This document shows, piece by piece, positions 24,285 through 33,629 of a stretch of DNA of 60,955 bases; position 1 is the first letter of the stretch; every line of letters starts with the position of its first letter. This stretch comes from Ga0077527 sp964533495 (lineage in GTDB: Bacteria > Pseudomonadota > Gammaproteobacteria > Burkholderiales > SG8-41), in contig CAZHJU010000019.1 of assembly GCA_964533495.1 (NCBI GenBank), positions 1 to 60,955 on the forward strand, written 5' to 3'. Under the pieces are notes generated by a model that was not told the DNA's origin, did not search any database, and worked only from the letters and a program-made list of their open reading frames with translations. A program made the position numbers and the translations under genes.

Positions 24285-26408
24285 ATGCGTACCGACATCG
24301 AGCGTTTTTTCAGCCCCAAATCCATCGCCATCATCGGCGCCTCGCAGGACCTCGTCACCATCAGCGGCCAGCCGCTGAAACACCTGCTGTCCCACGGCTA
24401 TCAGGGAAAGCTCTACCCGGTCAATCCGAAATACCAGGAGATTTCCGGCGTCAAATGCTGGCCGTCGATCGAGTCGCTGCCGGAAGCGCCGGAACTCGCG
24501 CTGATCCTGGTCAACGCCTCGCGCGTCGCCGACATGCTGACCGCCTGCGGCAAAAAGGGCATTCCCTACGTCATCATCTTCAGTTCGGGCTTCTCCGAAA
24601 CCGGCGGCCAGGGCGTGGCGATGCAGCAGAAACTCGCCGACATCGCGAAGGAATACGACATCGGCGTCATCGGCCCCAACTGCCAGGGCATGATCAATCC
24701 GGCGGACAGGGTCTACGCCGGTTTCGGCTCGGTGTTCAACGCCGACTACACCGCGGGCGCCGTCAGCATGGTGTCGCAGTCCGGCGGCTTCGGCTTCTCG
24801 GTGATGAACCTGTCCTCGCTCGACGGCGGGCTGCCGTTCCGGCAGATGGTCACCACCGGCAACGAGATCGGCGTGTCGACGCTGGATTTCATGGAATATT
24901 TCATCCGCGATCCGCAGACCGAGATCATCGGCACCTACATCGAGGGCGTGAAGGATGCGCGGCGCATCCTCGATGTCGGCGACAAGGCGCTCGCCGCCGG
25001 CAAGCCGGTCCTGATGTGGAAGGTCGGCAACACCGAGCAGGGGCAGAAGGCCGCGGCCTCGCACACCGCCAACCTCGGCGGCGCGATGGCGCTGTACAAG
25101 GCCGCGTTCCGGCAGAAGGGCATCATCCAGGTCGACGACATCCAGGACCTCGTCGACTACGGCCATGCGCTGCGCGCGAAGCGCCTGCCGTGCGGCAACC
25201 GCGTGGCGATCATCACCATCTCCGGCGGCGCCGGCATCCTGATGACCGACGAGGTCGTCGCCGGCGGCATGCGGATGGCGCAGCTCGCGCCGGAGACCGT
25301 CGCCAAGCTGAAGGCGTTCGTGCCGTCCTACGGCTCGGTGGGCAACCCGGTGGACGTCACCGCGGCGATTTTCAACGACCTCTCGCTGATCAACCGCACG
25401 CTGCAGGCGATCAACGACGATCCGGGCGTGGACTGCATCGCGATGATCAACGCCTCGCTGCAGGGCGAGATCGCGCAGAAGGTGGCGGCGGAAATCGTTT
25501 CGGCGGCGGCGCAGACCGACAAGCCGATCTTCATTTCCTGGAGCGCGCGCGATGCCGTCGCGCCCGAGGCCTATGCCGCGCTCGACGCCGCGCGCATCCC
25601 GCACTACAAGTCGCCGGTGCGCTGCGGCCGTGCGCTGGTCGCGCTGTCCTGGTACGCCGAGGCAAAACGCCGCAATGAGGCCCAGAAAAACGACAGGCCG
25701 CCGGCGATCAGTCGCCCGGCCGCGCAGGCGATGCTGAAGGGAAGGACGGGCGACGTCGCCGAATACGCGGCGAAACAGGTGCTGGCCGAATATGGCATCG
25801 CGGTGACGCAGGAGCAGCTCGCGACCAGCCGCGACGCCGCGGTGGCCGCCGCGCGGAAGATCGGCTTTCCGGTGGCGATGAAGGTGCAGTCCGCCGACAT
25901 TTCGCACAAGACCGAGGCGAAGGCGGTGAGGCTCAATGTCGCGGACGCTGACGGCGTGGCCGCGGCCTACGACGAGATCCTGAAGAACGCGAAAGCCTAC
26001 AAATCCGGTGCCCGCATCGACGGCGTGCTGGTGCAGGAGATGGTCGGCGGCGGCATCGAGGCCATCGTCGGCGTCACCAACGACGCGCTGTTCGGGCCCG
26101 CGGTGATGTTCGGTCTGGGCGGCATCTTCGCCGAAGTGCTGAAGGACGTGTCGTTCCGGCTGGCACCCATAACCCCGGCGATGGCGCGCGAGATGATCGC
26201 GGAGATCAAGGGTTACCCGGTGCTCGCCGGCGCCCGCGGCAGGGTGCCCGCCGACGTCGACGCGCTGGCTGACGCGCTGGTGAAGCTGTCGGCGCTGGCG
26301 GTGGACCTGAAGGACCGGGTCGCCGAGCTCGACATCAACCCGCTGGTCGTGATGCCGAAAGGCGGCGGCGTGAAGGCGGCGGATGCGCTGATTCGCATGA
26401 AAGGCTGA
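24285..26408 (+). CDS. NDP-forming acyl-CoA synthetase (acetate-CoA ligase type)
   Basis: The 707-residue protein fuses the CoA-binding domain (FFSPKSIAIIGASQD), the succinyl-CoA-ligase-like domains and a C-terminal ATP-grasp domain (VAMKVQSADISHKTEAKAV, VQEMVGGGIEAIVGV). The phospho-histidine is in SHTANLGG, near residue 260. Such enzymes activate an organic acid to its CoA ester with ATP, giving ADP and phosphate. The next gene, four bases on, is an acyl-CoA dehydrogenase, which points to activation and then alpha-beta oxidation of the same acid. A paralogue is encoded at 57592-59712. Confidence 0.9.
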   Translation: MRTDIERFFSPKSIAIIGASQDLVTISGQPLKHLLSHGYQGKLYPVNPKYQEISGVKCWPSIESLPEAPELALILVNASRVADMLTACGKKGIPYVIIFSSGFSETGGQGVAMQQKLADIAKEYDIGVIGPNCQGMINPADRVYAGFGSVFNADYTAGAVSMVSQSGGFGFSVMNLSSLDGGLPFRQMVTTGNEIGVSTLDFMEYFIRDPQTEIIGTYIEGVKDARRILDVGDKALAAGKPVLMWKVGNTEQGQKAAASHTANLGGAMALYKAAFRQKGIIQVDDIQDLVDYGHALRAKRLPCGNRVAIITISGGAGILMTDEVVAGGMRMAQLAPETVAKLKAFVPSYGSVGNPVDVTAAIFNDLSLINRTLQAINDDPGVDCIAMINASLQGEIAQKVAAEIVSAAAQTDKPIFISWSARDAVAPEAYAALDAARIPHYKSPVRCGRALVALSWYAEAKRRNEAQKNDRPPAISRPAAQAMLKGRTGDVAEYAAKQVLAEYGIAVTQEQLATSRDAAVAAARKIGFPVAMKVQSADISHKTEAKAVRLNVADADGVAAAYDEILKNAKAYKSGARIDGVLVQEMVGGGIEAIVGVTNDALFGPAVMFGLGGIFAEVLKDVSFRLAPITPAMAREMIAEIKGYPVLAGARGRVPADVDALADALVKLSALAVDLKDRVAELDINPLVVMPKGGGVKAADALIRMKG

Positions 26409-26411
26409 ATC

Positions 26412-27551
26412 ATGACCGTGTCCGCGGAAGTCCGGCTGCTGTGCGACGAGGTCGCCAGGTTCGTCCGCGACGAAGTCGATCCGCGTTCGCGCGAAATCGA
26501 GGAGAGCGATGCGATTCCCGAAGACCTTGTGCAATTGGCGCGGGAGATGGGCCTGTTCGGGCTGACGATCCCCGAGGAATACGGCGGCAGCGGCCTCGAC
26601 CTCGCCGGCAAGTGCGCGATCGAGGAGGTCATGGGCCGGACCAACTACGGCTTCGCCACGCTGATCGGCAACCACACCGGCATCAGCACCACCGGCATCA
26701 ATGCGCTGGGCAACGACGCGCAGAAAAAACGCTTCCTGCCGAAGATGGCGGGCGGCGAATGGATCGGCGCCTTCGCGCTGACCGAACCCCAGGCCGGCTC
26801 CGACCCGGCGGCCATGCGCACCACCGCGGTGAAGAAGGGCGACCGCTACGTGCTCAACGGCGAGAAGATCTACATCACCAATGCCGGCGTCGCGCAGGTG
26901 TTCACGGTGATGGCGATCACCGACAGGAGCAGGGGCGTCAAGGGCATTTCGGCCTTCGTCGTCGAGCGCGGCATGCCGGGTTTCGGCATCGGCAGGAACG
27001 AGCTGAAGATGGGCATGCACGGCTGCACCACCGCGCCACTGTCGTTCACCGACTGCGAGGTGCCGGCGGAGAATCTTCTCGGCGAGGAAGGCATGGGCTA
27101 CGTGCAGGCGCTGAAGACGCTGACCGCGGGCCGGGTGACGGTGTCGGCGCGCTGCTGCGGCATGATGGACAAGCTGATCGAGCGCACCGCCGATTACATG
27201 AAGACGCGCAGCCAAGGCGGCAGGAAGCTCGCCGACCACCAGGGCCTGCAGTGGATGCTCGCCGACATGGCGGTGGCGCGCGACGCGGCGCGCGGTCTGA
27301 CGCAGCGCGCGATCGACACGCTGATGCGCGGCGAGCGCGGCACGATGGAAGCCTCGACGGCCAAGCTGTTTGCCACCGAAGCGCTGGGCCGTGTCGTCGA
27401 TGCCGCGGTGCAGATCCACGGCGGCATGGGTTACATGCGCGAGGCCGGCATCGAAACCACGTTCCGCGACGCGCGCATCGTGCGCATCTACGAGGGCACG
27501 TCCGAGATCCAGCGCAACATCATTGCGGGGTTGCTGCTGAAAGACGGCTGA
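26412..27551 (+). CDS. Acyl-CoA dehydrogenase
   Basis: A 379-residue FAD enzyme that introduces a double bond between C2 and C3 of an acyl-CoA and passes electrons to ETF. Family motifs are present: IPEEYGGSGLD, FALTEPQAGSDPAAMRT, YVLNGEKIYITNA, and QIHGGMGYMREAGIE. The catalytic base is the Glu in RIYEGTSEIQRN near the C-terminus. The length is standard. Only three bases separate it from the acyl-CoA synthetase stop, so the two form an operon. The chain length or branching of the substrate cannot be told from the sequence. Confidence 0.93.
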   Translation: MTVSAEVRLLCDEVARFVRDEVDPRSREIEESDAIPEDLVQLAREMGLFGLTIPEEYGGSGLDLAGKCAIEEVMGRTNYGFATLIGNHTGISTTGINALGNDAQKKRFLPKMAGGEWIGAFALTEPQAGSDPAAMRTTAVKKGDRYVLNGEKIYITNAGVAQVFTVMAITDRSRGVKGISAFVVERGMPGFGIGRNELKMGMHGCTTAPLSFTDCEVPAENLLGEEGMGYVQALKTLTAGRVTVSARCCGMMDKLIERTADYMKTRSQGGRKLADHQGLQWMLADMAVARDAARGLTQRAIDTLMRGERGTMEASTAKLFATEALGRVVDAAVQIHGGMGYMREAGIETTFRDARIVRIYEGTSEIQRNIIAGLLLKDG

Positions 27552-27695
27552 GCAACTCGTGTTGACCCGGAAGCTGCGCCGAGAATATGCTGAATGATGT
27601 TTCGCGTTGGTGCCGTCCGCTTTTGAACGACGAGTGTCCCACACCAAGTGCGCAGACAATGGCGGTTTTCCATCTGTTTCCCGAAGGGGGCAAAC

Positions 27696-28673
27696 ATGCA
27701 CAAGAATTCTGAAATGGCTTTCGTTGCTGTTTTTGCAATGCTGTTTGCGCTGATGCCGATGGTGGCGGCAGGCCAAGGCTTTCCCGAACGTGCCGTGCGA
27801 ATGGTGGTGCCTTTCCCCGCAGGCGGTGGGACCGATTTCATCGGGCGCACCGTCGGGCAGAAACTTGGCGAAATTTGGGGGAAGCCAGTGGTCATGGATA
27901 ACCGGCCGGGTGCCACCACGGTGTTGGGGACTGATCTTGTGGCCAAGGCGCTGCCGGACGGGTACACGTTGCTGGTTACACCCGTGCCATTCAGCATCGT
28001 GCCCAACCTGAAATCACGATTGCCATATGATCCACTCAAGGATTTCGAGCGGATAGCGCTTTATAACACTGCGCCATTGGTGTTCTTGGTCAACCCAGTA
28101 GTGCCTGCCAAGAATGTCAAGGAACTGATCGCATTGGCGCGTTCGAAACCGGATGTTCTGAACTTTGGCACCTCGGGCACGGGCAGTTCCAATCATTTTG
28201 CCGGAGAACTGTTCAAGTCAATGGCGCGCGTGAAAATTGTTCACGTGCCTTACAAGGGAAGTCCGCCGGTTTTGGTTGATTTGGTCGGCGGTCATATTGA
28301 TATTGCGGTCACAACACTGACTTCCGCAATCAATCTGATCAAGTCCGGCAAGGTGCGATCCATAGCGGTCACCGGTCTTGAGCGTTCCTTTTCCATGCCC
28401 GAGATTCCAACATTGAACGAGTCTGGGCTGAAGGGCTTTCAGGCGGTCGCATGGAATGGTTTGAGTGCGCCCGCGCGCACGTCGCGAGAGATTATCGACA
28501 AAATCAATGCTGACGTGGCGCGGGTATTGCGACTCCCGGATGTCATTAATCGCTTTCAGGGCGAAGGCGCGGATCCGGCACCGATGACCGCGTTGCAGTT
28601 TGATGCTTTCGTGCGCAACGAGATACAAAAGTGGGGCAAGGTCGCACAACTGGCCGGTATACAGCCTGAATAA
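27696..28673 (+). CDS. Bug-family solute receptor (low-GC)
   Basis: A 325-residue periplasmic receptor of the Bug family. The signal peptide (MHKNSEMAFVAVFAMLFALM) ends near AAGQGFPERAVRMV; VVPFPAGGGTDFIGR, VMDNRPGATTVLG and AKALPDGYTLL are the family loops. The ATG at 27696 follows AAGGGGG at a good distance; an in-frame ATG upstream at 27648 is less likely. The gene is clearly less GC-rich than those on either side and is followed after 12 bases by an M24 hydrolase with the same composition, so the pair was probably acquired together. Confidence 0.9.
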   Translation: MHKNSEMAFVAVFAMLFALMPMVAAGQGFPERAVRMVVPFPAGGGTDFIGRTVGQKLGEIWGKPVVMDNRPGATTVLGTDLVAKALPDGYTLLVTPVPFSIVPNLKSRLPYDPLKDFERIALYNTAPLVFLVNPVVPAKNVKELIALARSKPDVLNFGTSGTGSSNHFAGELFKSMARVKIVHVPYKGSPPVLVDLVGGHIDIAVTTLTSAINLIKSGKVRSIAVTGLERSFSMPEIPTLNESGLKGFQAVAWNGLSAPARTSREIIDKINADVARVLRLPDVINRFQGEGADPAPMTALQFDAFVRNEIQKWGKVAQLAGIQPE

Positions 28674-28685
28674 GGAGCAGCAGCC

Positions 28686-29816
28686 ATGACAATCAGTCGC
28701 AGTGAAGTGATGGGGGATTTGGAACGGCTGGAGCGCGAGATTGCGATGTCCGATTGCGACGCCGTGATTGCCGTTTCACCGGAGAACGTGCGCTATGCGG
28801 GGGATGTACATATCGACACACAGCGCCGGTTGCGTGACCGGATGGCTTTCATCGTGTGGCCGAAGCACGGTTCGCCTGTTTTCCTGGTTTGTCAGATGGA
28901 GGCTGCATACGTTGAGGAGAATACCTGGATCAAGGATGTGCGCAGCTATCGCGAGTTTGTCGAAACGCCAGTAACAGCCTTGGTGGCGATTTTGCGGGAA
29001 ATGAAAGTCGAGACTGGGAAAGTCGCGATTGAAACAGGGTACCTTGCTGCAAACCATTACCAGGAACTGACCCGATTGTGCCCAAAGTTGTCCATTCAAG
29101 CGGCGGAACCGCTGTTCGCGCATGTGCGGATGTTTAAAACCCCGCGTGAGAAGGCGCAGATCATCCATGCCTTCCAGGCAACAGAGCGTGCATTCCTCGC
29201 GGCATTTTCGCAGGTGAAGGTGGGGGAGATGGAGCGTGACATTGCAGTGCGTCTGGGGTCGGCGATTCTTGCCGAAGGCGCTGAGCTGGTAAATGCGAAC
29301 AACTGCAATGCGGGCGCAAACACGGGCTATCCGCACATGGCGCCATCCGATTACCGGGTGCGTCCTGGGGATATCGTCAAGGCTGATTCTGGCGGCATCT
29401 TCCGGCAATACCTGTCCAATGTCGGACGTACCGCCAAGGTTGGAAAACCGACAGAAGAGGATATTTCCATCTGGAAACGATTGCGGGAAATCCATCACAC
29501 CGTGATTGATCAATGCCGCGTAGGTAAAACCGGGCGTGAACTATTTGAGCTCGCCAAGCGCACTCAGGAAAAACTGGGACTTACGTTTACTTACTCACAT
29601 AATGGCCATTCGATAGGTCTTACCGGGCATGAGCATCCGATCATTAATGCCGGGGAACAGATTCCCTACCAAGTGGGCATGCTGACGACGGTGGAAACCC
29701 GAATGCGTTGGGCAGGCAAGGTTGGCTATCACATGGAAGACATCATCGAAATCACGGATGGCGCACCGATTTGGCATGCAAAGGATTTTCCAAACGAAGA
29801 ATTGTTGGTTGTGTAA
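28686..29816 (+). CDS. M24-fold hydrolase (Xaa-Pro peptidase / creatinase superfamily), altered metal site
   Basis: The 376-residue protein has the creatinase-type N-terminal domain (about 1-150) and the pita-bread catalytic domain. M24 metal enzymes use two Asp, one His and two Glu. Here the positions are Asp234 (VKADSGG), Asn245 (YLSNVGRT, where Asp is expected 11 residues later), His308 (NGHSIGL), Glu337 (TVETR) and Glu351 (HMEDI). The second Asp is thus Asn. The enzyme might bind one metal or, like creatinase, act without metal on a small amide. It shares low GC content with the Bug gene before it, which could import the substrate. Confidence 0.85.
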   Translation: MTISRSEVMGDLERLEREIAMSDCDAVIAVSPENVRYAGDVHIDTQRRLRDRMAFIVWPKHGSPVFLVCQMEAAYVEENTWIKDVRSYREFVETPVTALVAILREMKVETGKVAIETGYLAANHYQELTRLCPKLSIQAAEPLFAHVRMFKTPREKAQIIHAFQATERAFLAAFSQVKVGEMERDIAVRLGSAILAEGAELVNANNCNAGANTGYPHMAPSDYRVRPGDIVKADSGGIFRQYLSNVGRTAKVGKPTEEDISIWKRLREIHHTVIDQCRVGKTGRELFELAKRTQEKLGLTFTYSHNGHSIGLTGHEHPIINAGEQIPYQVGMLTTVETRMRWAGKVGYHMEDIIEITDGAPIWHAKDFPNEELLVV

Positions 29817-29920
29817 CGTAATCAGGGTATTTGCGCCGGATTCGTTTCGGTGATCGTAAGAATCGGTCGGCGCGCTCGTATTAAGGTAAGGGTTGTACTT
29901 CAAAGCCTGCCGAAATAATC

Positions 29921-29951
29921 GTAAGTGATTGATTTTATTAATATTTTTAAC
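29921..29951 (+). repeat. AT-rich intergenic element, copy 4
   Basis: CGTAAGTGATTGATTTTATT followed by AATATTTTTAA. It lies in the 158-base gap between the M24 hydrolase gene and the SDR gene, 24 bases before the ATG of the latter, at the right edge of the low-GC block. Confidence 0.8.
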
Positions 29952-29974
29952 TGATATATCTGCAGAGGCTTGAG

Positions 29975-30751
29975 ATGGCAACAATCCAGGAGTTGGTGAG
30001 TCTCAAGGGTCAGGTCAGCGTGGTCACCGGCGGCGCGACCGGCATCGGCCTGCAGATGGCGAAAGGGCTGGCCGAAGCGGGCTCGAACATCGTGATCTGC
30101 TCACGCCGCCTGAATGTCTGCGAGGAAGCGGCGGCGCAGATTGAAAAAATCGGCGTGAAGGCGCTGGCCATTGGCTGTGACGTGACCAAGATCGAACAGG
30201 TCGAGGCGATGAAGGACGAAGTGCTGAAAAAATTCGGGCGTGTCGATGTGCTGGTCAACAATGCCGGACGCGCCTGGGTGTCACCGCCGGAGGACACGCC
30301 GCTGGAACGCTGGCAGCAGGTGTTCGACCTCAACATCACCGCGCCTTTCCTGTGCGCGCAGGCGCTGGGCCGCGAATTCATCAAACAGAAACGCGGCAAG
30401 ATCATCAACATCGCGTCGATCGCGGGTCTCGTCGGCCGCAACCCGGCTGCCTACAATTCGATCGCCTACGGTTCGAGCAAGGGCGCGCTGGTCAATTTCA
30501 CCCGCGACCTCGCGGTGAAATGGGCGCAGCACAACATCCAGGTCAACTGCATCTGTCCGGGCTTTTTCGTGACGCCGATCAACGAGAAGATGTACGTGAA
30601 GAACAAGGAAAACGTCGAGCGCGAGATTCCGCTCGGCCGCACCGGCGGCCCCGACGATCTGAAGGGCATCGTCGTGGTGCTGGCGTCGGCCGCGTCGAAT
30701 TTCATGACCGGCGCGATCATCCCGGTCGATGGCGGCGCGGTGGCCTGGTAA
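29975..30751 (+). CDS. Short-chain dehydrogenase (gluconate-5-dehydrogenase-like)
   Basis: A 258-residue classical SDR. The NAD(P) motif is TGGATGIG, NNAG is present (VNNAGRAW), and the catalytic triad is completed by the Ser in NIASIAG and by Tyr-x-x-x-Lys in AYGSSKGAL. The C-terminus ends IIPVDGGAVAW, usual for sugar-acid or 3-oxoacyl SDRs. It is the first gene of a plus-strand run of eight, and its role there is probably reversible oxidation of a hydroxy intermediate. GC content returns to the local high level here. Confidence 0.9.
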   Translation: MATIQELVSLKGQVSVVTGGATGIGLQMAKGLAEAGSNIVICSRRLNVCEEAAAQIEKIGVKALAIGCDVTKIEQVEAMKDEVLKKFGRVDVLVNNAGRAWVSPPEDTPLERWQQVFDLNITAPFLCAQALGREFIKQKRGKIINIASIAGLVGRNPAAYNSIAYGSSKGALVNFTRDLAVKWAQHNIQVNCICPGFFVTPINEKMYVKNKENVEREIPLGRTGGPDDLKGIVVVLASAASNFMTGAIIPVDGGAVAW

Positions 30752-30773
30752 GACTTTTTCTCGGGAGGCGGCG

Positions 30774-31667
30774 ATGGCGAGCAGGGGCAAGCAGTTCAAG
30801 GATTTGATGTACAGCAAGGAGATCCTGATTCAGCCGGGCGTGTATGACGGCTACAGCGTGCGGCTGGTCGAGCAGGCGGGCTTCAAAACGGCTTCGATTT
30901 CCGGCGCCGGCGTCTCGGAAAGCCGCATGGGCTGGGCCGACCGCGGCGTGATGACCTTCGAGGAGAACCTGAACAACGCGCGGCGGCTGGCGGACTGCTC
31001 CGACCTGCTGCTGCGCGCCGATGCCGACACCGGCTACGGCAACGCGATGACCGTGCACTTCGTCGTGCGCGCATTCGAGAAGGCCGGCGTCGCGGCGCTG
31101 ATGATCGAGGACCAGGTCTGGCCCAAGCGCTGCGGGCACATGGCCGGCAAGTCCTGCATTCCCGCGGAGGAGATGGTGCAGAAGGTCAAGGCCGCGGTCG
31201 ACGCGCGCCGCGACGACGACTTCGTCATCGTCTCGCGCACCGATGCGGCCGGCCCGCACGGCGTCGACGAGGCGATCCGCCGTCTCAACCTGTACGCCGA
31301 GGCCGGCGCCGACGTGCTGTACGCCGATGCGCTGCTGTCGAAAGAGGACATCGCCAAGGTCGCCAAGAACGTGCCGAAGCCGCTGATCGTCAACATGGGC
31401 CTCGGCCTGCGGCCGCGCAACACCACGCCGCTGATGAGCCCGAAACAGCTGCAGGACATCGGCGTGGGCGGGGTCAGCTATCCGCGGCTGCTGACCACCG
31501 CGGCGCTGCGCGGCATGATGAACGTGCTGGACGTGTTCAGGAACGAAATCGTCGGGCAGAACAAGGTCGTCGAGCGCACCGACCTGCAGGTCGGCTTCGA
31601 GGAGCTGAACGACCTGATGGGCATGAAATTCCTCGACGGACTCGAAGAGAAATACAAGGGCGGCTGA
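30774..31667 (+). CDS. Isocitrate lyase/PEP mutase family lyase (2,3-dimethylmalate-lyase-like)
   Basis: A 297-residue TIM-barrel lyase. Mg-binding acidic residues are in RADADTGYG (Asp83, Asp85) and IEDQ (Glu112); the catalytic loop KRCGHMAGK places Cys120 where isocitrate, methylisocitrate and dimethylmalate lyases have it, which rules out a simple phosphonate mutase. These enzymes split 2-alkylmalate-type acids into two smaller acids. The next two genes encode an aconitase-type hydratase, exactly the partner expected for a 2,3-dimethylmalate-type route. The ATG at 30774 follows GGGAGG. Confidence 0.85.
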   Translation: MASRGKQFKDLMYSKEILIQPGVYDGYSVRLVEQAGFKTASISGAGVSESRMGWADRGVMTFEENLNNARRLADCSDLLLRADADTGYGNAMTVHFVVRAFEKAGVAALMIEDQVWPKRCGHMAGKSCIPAEEMVQKVKAAVDARRDDDFVIVSRTDAAGPHGVDEAIRRLNLYAEAGADVLYADALLSKEDIAKVAKNVPKPLIVNMGLGLRPRNTTPLMSPKQLQDIGVGGVSYPRLLTTAALRGMMNVLDVFRNEIVGQNKVVERTDLQVGFEELNDLMGMKFLDGLEEKYKGG

Positions 31668-31680
31668 GCGATTGCCGCCG

Positions 31681-31701
31681 CTCCGGCGCAAGCCGGAGTG
31701 A
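31681..31701. repeat. Degenerate dRS3-like palindrome inside the operon
   Basis: CTCCGGCGCAAGCCGGAGTG keeps the palindrome centre of the 20-mers at 4479 and 12428 with changed ends. It sits in the 56-base gap between the lyase gene and the hydratase large-subunit gene. Confidence 0.6.
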
Positions 31702-31723
31702 CGGGATTTTCCGGGGAGCAGAC

Positions 31724-32977
31724 ATGGGCATGACCATCGCGGAAAAGATTCTCGCCGCGAAAAGCGGCCGCAAGGCCGTGGCGCCGGGCGACGTGGTCAC
31801 GGTGGACGTCGACACCGTGATCCTGTTCGACAACAATTTCCTGCCGACCAACTGGCGCGACATCCTGAAAGTCGCCGATCCGCGCAAGCTGGTCGTCACC
31901 TTCGACCACCGCGTGCCGGCGCCGACGCAGCAGGCCGCCGCGGCGCAGGTCACCGGCCGCGCCTTCGTGAAGAAATTCGGCATCGGGCGCTTCCACGACG
32001 TCGGCCACAATCAGGGCATCAGCCACCAGCTCGTCGCCGACTACGGCTACGCGCTGCCGGGCTCGGTGCTGCTGTGCAGCGACTCGCACACCTGCAGCGC
32101 CGGGGTGTTCAACTGCCTCGCGCGCGGCGTCGGCGGTCCCGACATCATCTATGCCGCGATCAAGGGCCAGACCTGGTTCCGCTGCGGCGAAACCGTGCGC
32201 TACGAACTGGCCGGGAAGCTGCCGTCCGCGGTCACCGCGAAGGACGCCTTCCTGCAGATCGCCGGCGTGCACGGCGCGCATGCGACGATGAACGTCGAGT
32301 ACGGCGGCCCCGGCGTCGCTTCGCTGTCGATCAACGCGCGCAAGACGCTGGCCGCGATGTCTGCGGAACTGTCGGCCGAGTTCGCGACCTTCGAGGCCGA
32401 CGACGCGCTGGCCGAATGGCTGCGCGCGCGCAACCCGGCGCCGTGGTCGCCGGTGAAGCCCGACGCCGACGCGGCATACCATGCCGTGCGCAGGGTCGAC
32501 CTGTCGGTGCTGGAGCCGCTGGTCGCGCTGCCCGACAGCGTGGTCAACAATTCGCAACCGGTGGGCCAGGCCGCCGGCACACGCATCGACCAGGCCTTCA
32601 TCGGCTCCTGCGCCAACGGCACCCAGGACGACATCGAGCTGGCGGCGAAAGTGGTCAAAGGCCACCGCGTGGCGGGCGGCGTGCGCTTCATCGTCACGCC
32701 GGCTTCGCAGGTGGTTTACCGCGACACCGTGGCCAGCGGCGCGATCCAGACGCTGCTCGACGCCGGCGCGATGATCGCGCCGCCGACCTGCGGCGCCTGC
32801 GGCGGCGGCCACATGGGTGTGCTGGGACCGGAGGAGGTCTGCATCACCTCCAGCACCCGCAACTTCAAGGGGCGCATGGGCGATCCCAGTTCGCAGGTGT
32901 GGATGGGCTCGCCGGCCACCGTGGCCGCCTCGGCGCTGACCGGCGTCATCACCGATCCGCGGGAGTTCCTGCAATGA
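31724..32977 (+). CDS. Aconitase-type hydratase, large subunit (LeuC/DmdA-like)
   Basis: A 417-residue iron-sulfur hydro-lyase subunit. The three cluster cysteines are Cys296 (GSCANGTQDD), Cys356 and Cys359 (TCGACGGGH). DSHTC at 120-124 and the FDHRVPAPT segment are also family hallmarks. Members include isopropylmalate isomerase, homoaconitase and 2,3-dimethylmaleate hydratase. It is about 50 residues shorter than standard LeuC and resembles the archaeal-type/DmdA subgroup in layout. It overlaps the small-subunit gene by 4 bases. Given the lyase upstream, hydration of an alkylmaleate is the best guess, not leucine synthesis. Confidence 0.88.
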   Translation: MGMTIAEKILAAKSGRKAVAPGDVVTVDVDTVILFDNNFLPTNWRDILKVADPRKLVVTFDHRVPAPTQQAAAAQVTGRAFVKKFGIGRFHDVGHNQGISHQLVADYGYALPGSVLLCSDSHTCSAGVFNCLARGVGGPDIIYAAIKGQTWFRCGETVRYELAGKLPSAVTAKDAFLQIAGVHGAHATMNVEYGGPGVASLSINARKTLAAMSAELSAEFATFEADDALAEWLRARNPAPWSPVKPDADAAYHAVRRVDLSVLEPLVALPDSVVNNSQPVGQAAGTRIDQAFIGSCANGTQDDIELAAKVVKGHRVAGGVRFIVTPASQVVYRDTVASGAIQTLLDAGAMIAPPTCGACGGGHMGVLGPEEVCITSSTRNFKGRMGDPSSQVWMGSPATVAASALTGVITDPREFLQ

Positions 32978-33495
32978 ACGATGCGGCCAACAGGATGACA
33001 TTCAGGGCGCGTGTCTGGATCGTCGGCGACAACATCAACACCGACCTGATCCTGCCCAACAAGGCCTTCTACCTGACGCACGAGGAGCAGGCGCAGTACG
33101 TGTTCCACGCCAACCGGCCAGGCTGGGCGCAGCAGGTGCAAAAGGGCGACATCCTGATCGGCGGCGGCAATTTCGGCATGGGTTCCAGCCGCGCCGCGGC
33201 GCGCTCGCTGAAGAACCTCGGGCTGGCCTGCCTGATCGCGGAATCGCTGAACGGCCTGTTCCTGCGCAACTGCGTGAACTTCGCGTTCCCGGCGCTGGAG
33301 TGCCCGGGCGTGCATGCGGCGTTCACCGAAGGCGAGATCGCCGAAGTGGATTTCGAGGCGGCATCGGTGCGCAACGTGAGCCGCGGCACGTCACTGGCCG
33401 GCAGGCCGCTGCCGCCGTCGCTGATGGCGCTGGTGCAGGCGGGCGGCGTTTACCAGCTGCTCGAAAAGGAAGGTCTGATCGCGCCGAAGGCCTGA
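32974..33495 (+). CDS. Aconitase-type hydratase, small subunit (LeuD/DmdB-like)
   Basis: The 173-residue swivelling domain that completes the hydratase. The motif DNINTDLILPNKAFYL near residue 19 and the substrate loop GGNFGMGSSRAAAR around residue 65 (GxGSSR) are diagnostic. The family's choice of residues in the loop just after NTD determines substrate, but I cannot assign it by eye. Translation is coupled to the large subunit through ATGA. Confidence 0.88.
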   Translation: MNDAANRMTFRARVWIVGDNINTDLILPNKAFYLTHEEQAQYVFHANRPGWAQQVQKGDILIGGGNFGMGSSRAAARSLKNLGLACLIAESLNGLFLRNCVNFAFPALECPGVHAAFTEGEIAEVDFEAASVRNVSRGTSLAGRPLPPSLMALVQAGGVYQLLEKEGLIAPKA

Positions 33496-33629
33496 GGCCG
33501 CGGCGGCGCCGTTGACACCGGTGCCGCCGCCTTTGGTATAGTCGTCCGTCCCATTCCGCAGGCTCCGCAGCACGGCTTCCCTGACCGGGCGACCGGCGGT
33601 GCCTGCGCCCATCATCCACGGAGGAAAAC

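Noticed and set aside
24273..27776. Very long open frame (over 1100 codons) on the minus strand
   Set aside because: It is antisense to the acyl-CoA synthetase and dehydrogenase genes, His/Arg/Asp-rich in the way typical of mirror frames in GC-rich DNA, and contains no recognisable domain.
31724..33495. Calling the aconitase-type pair leuCD
   Set aside because: No leuB or other leucine genes are nearby, the large subunit is short, and a lyase of the isocitrate-lyase family is in the same operon.
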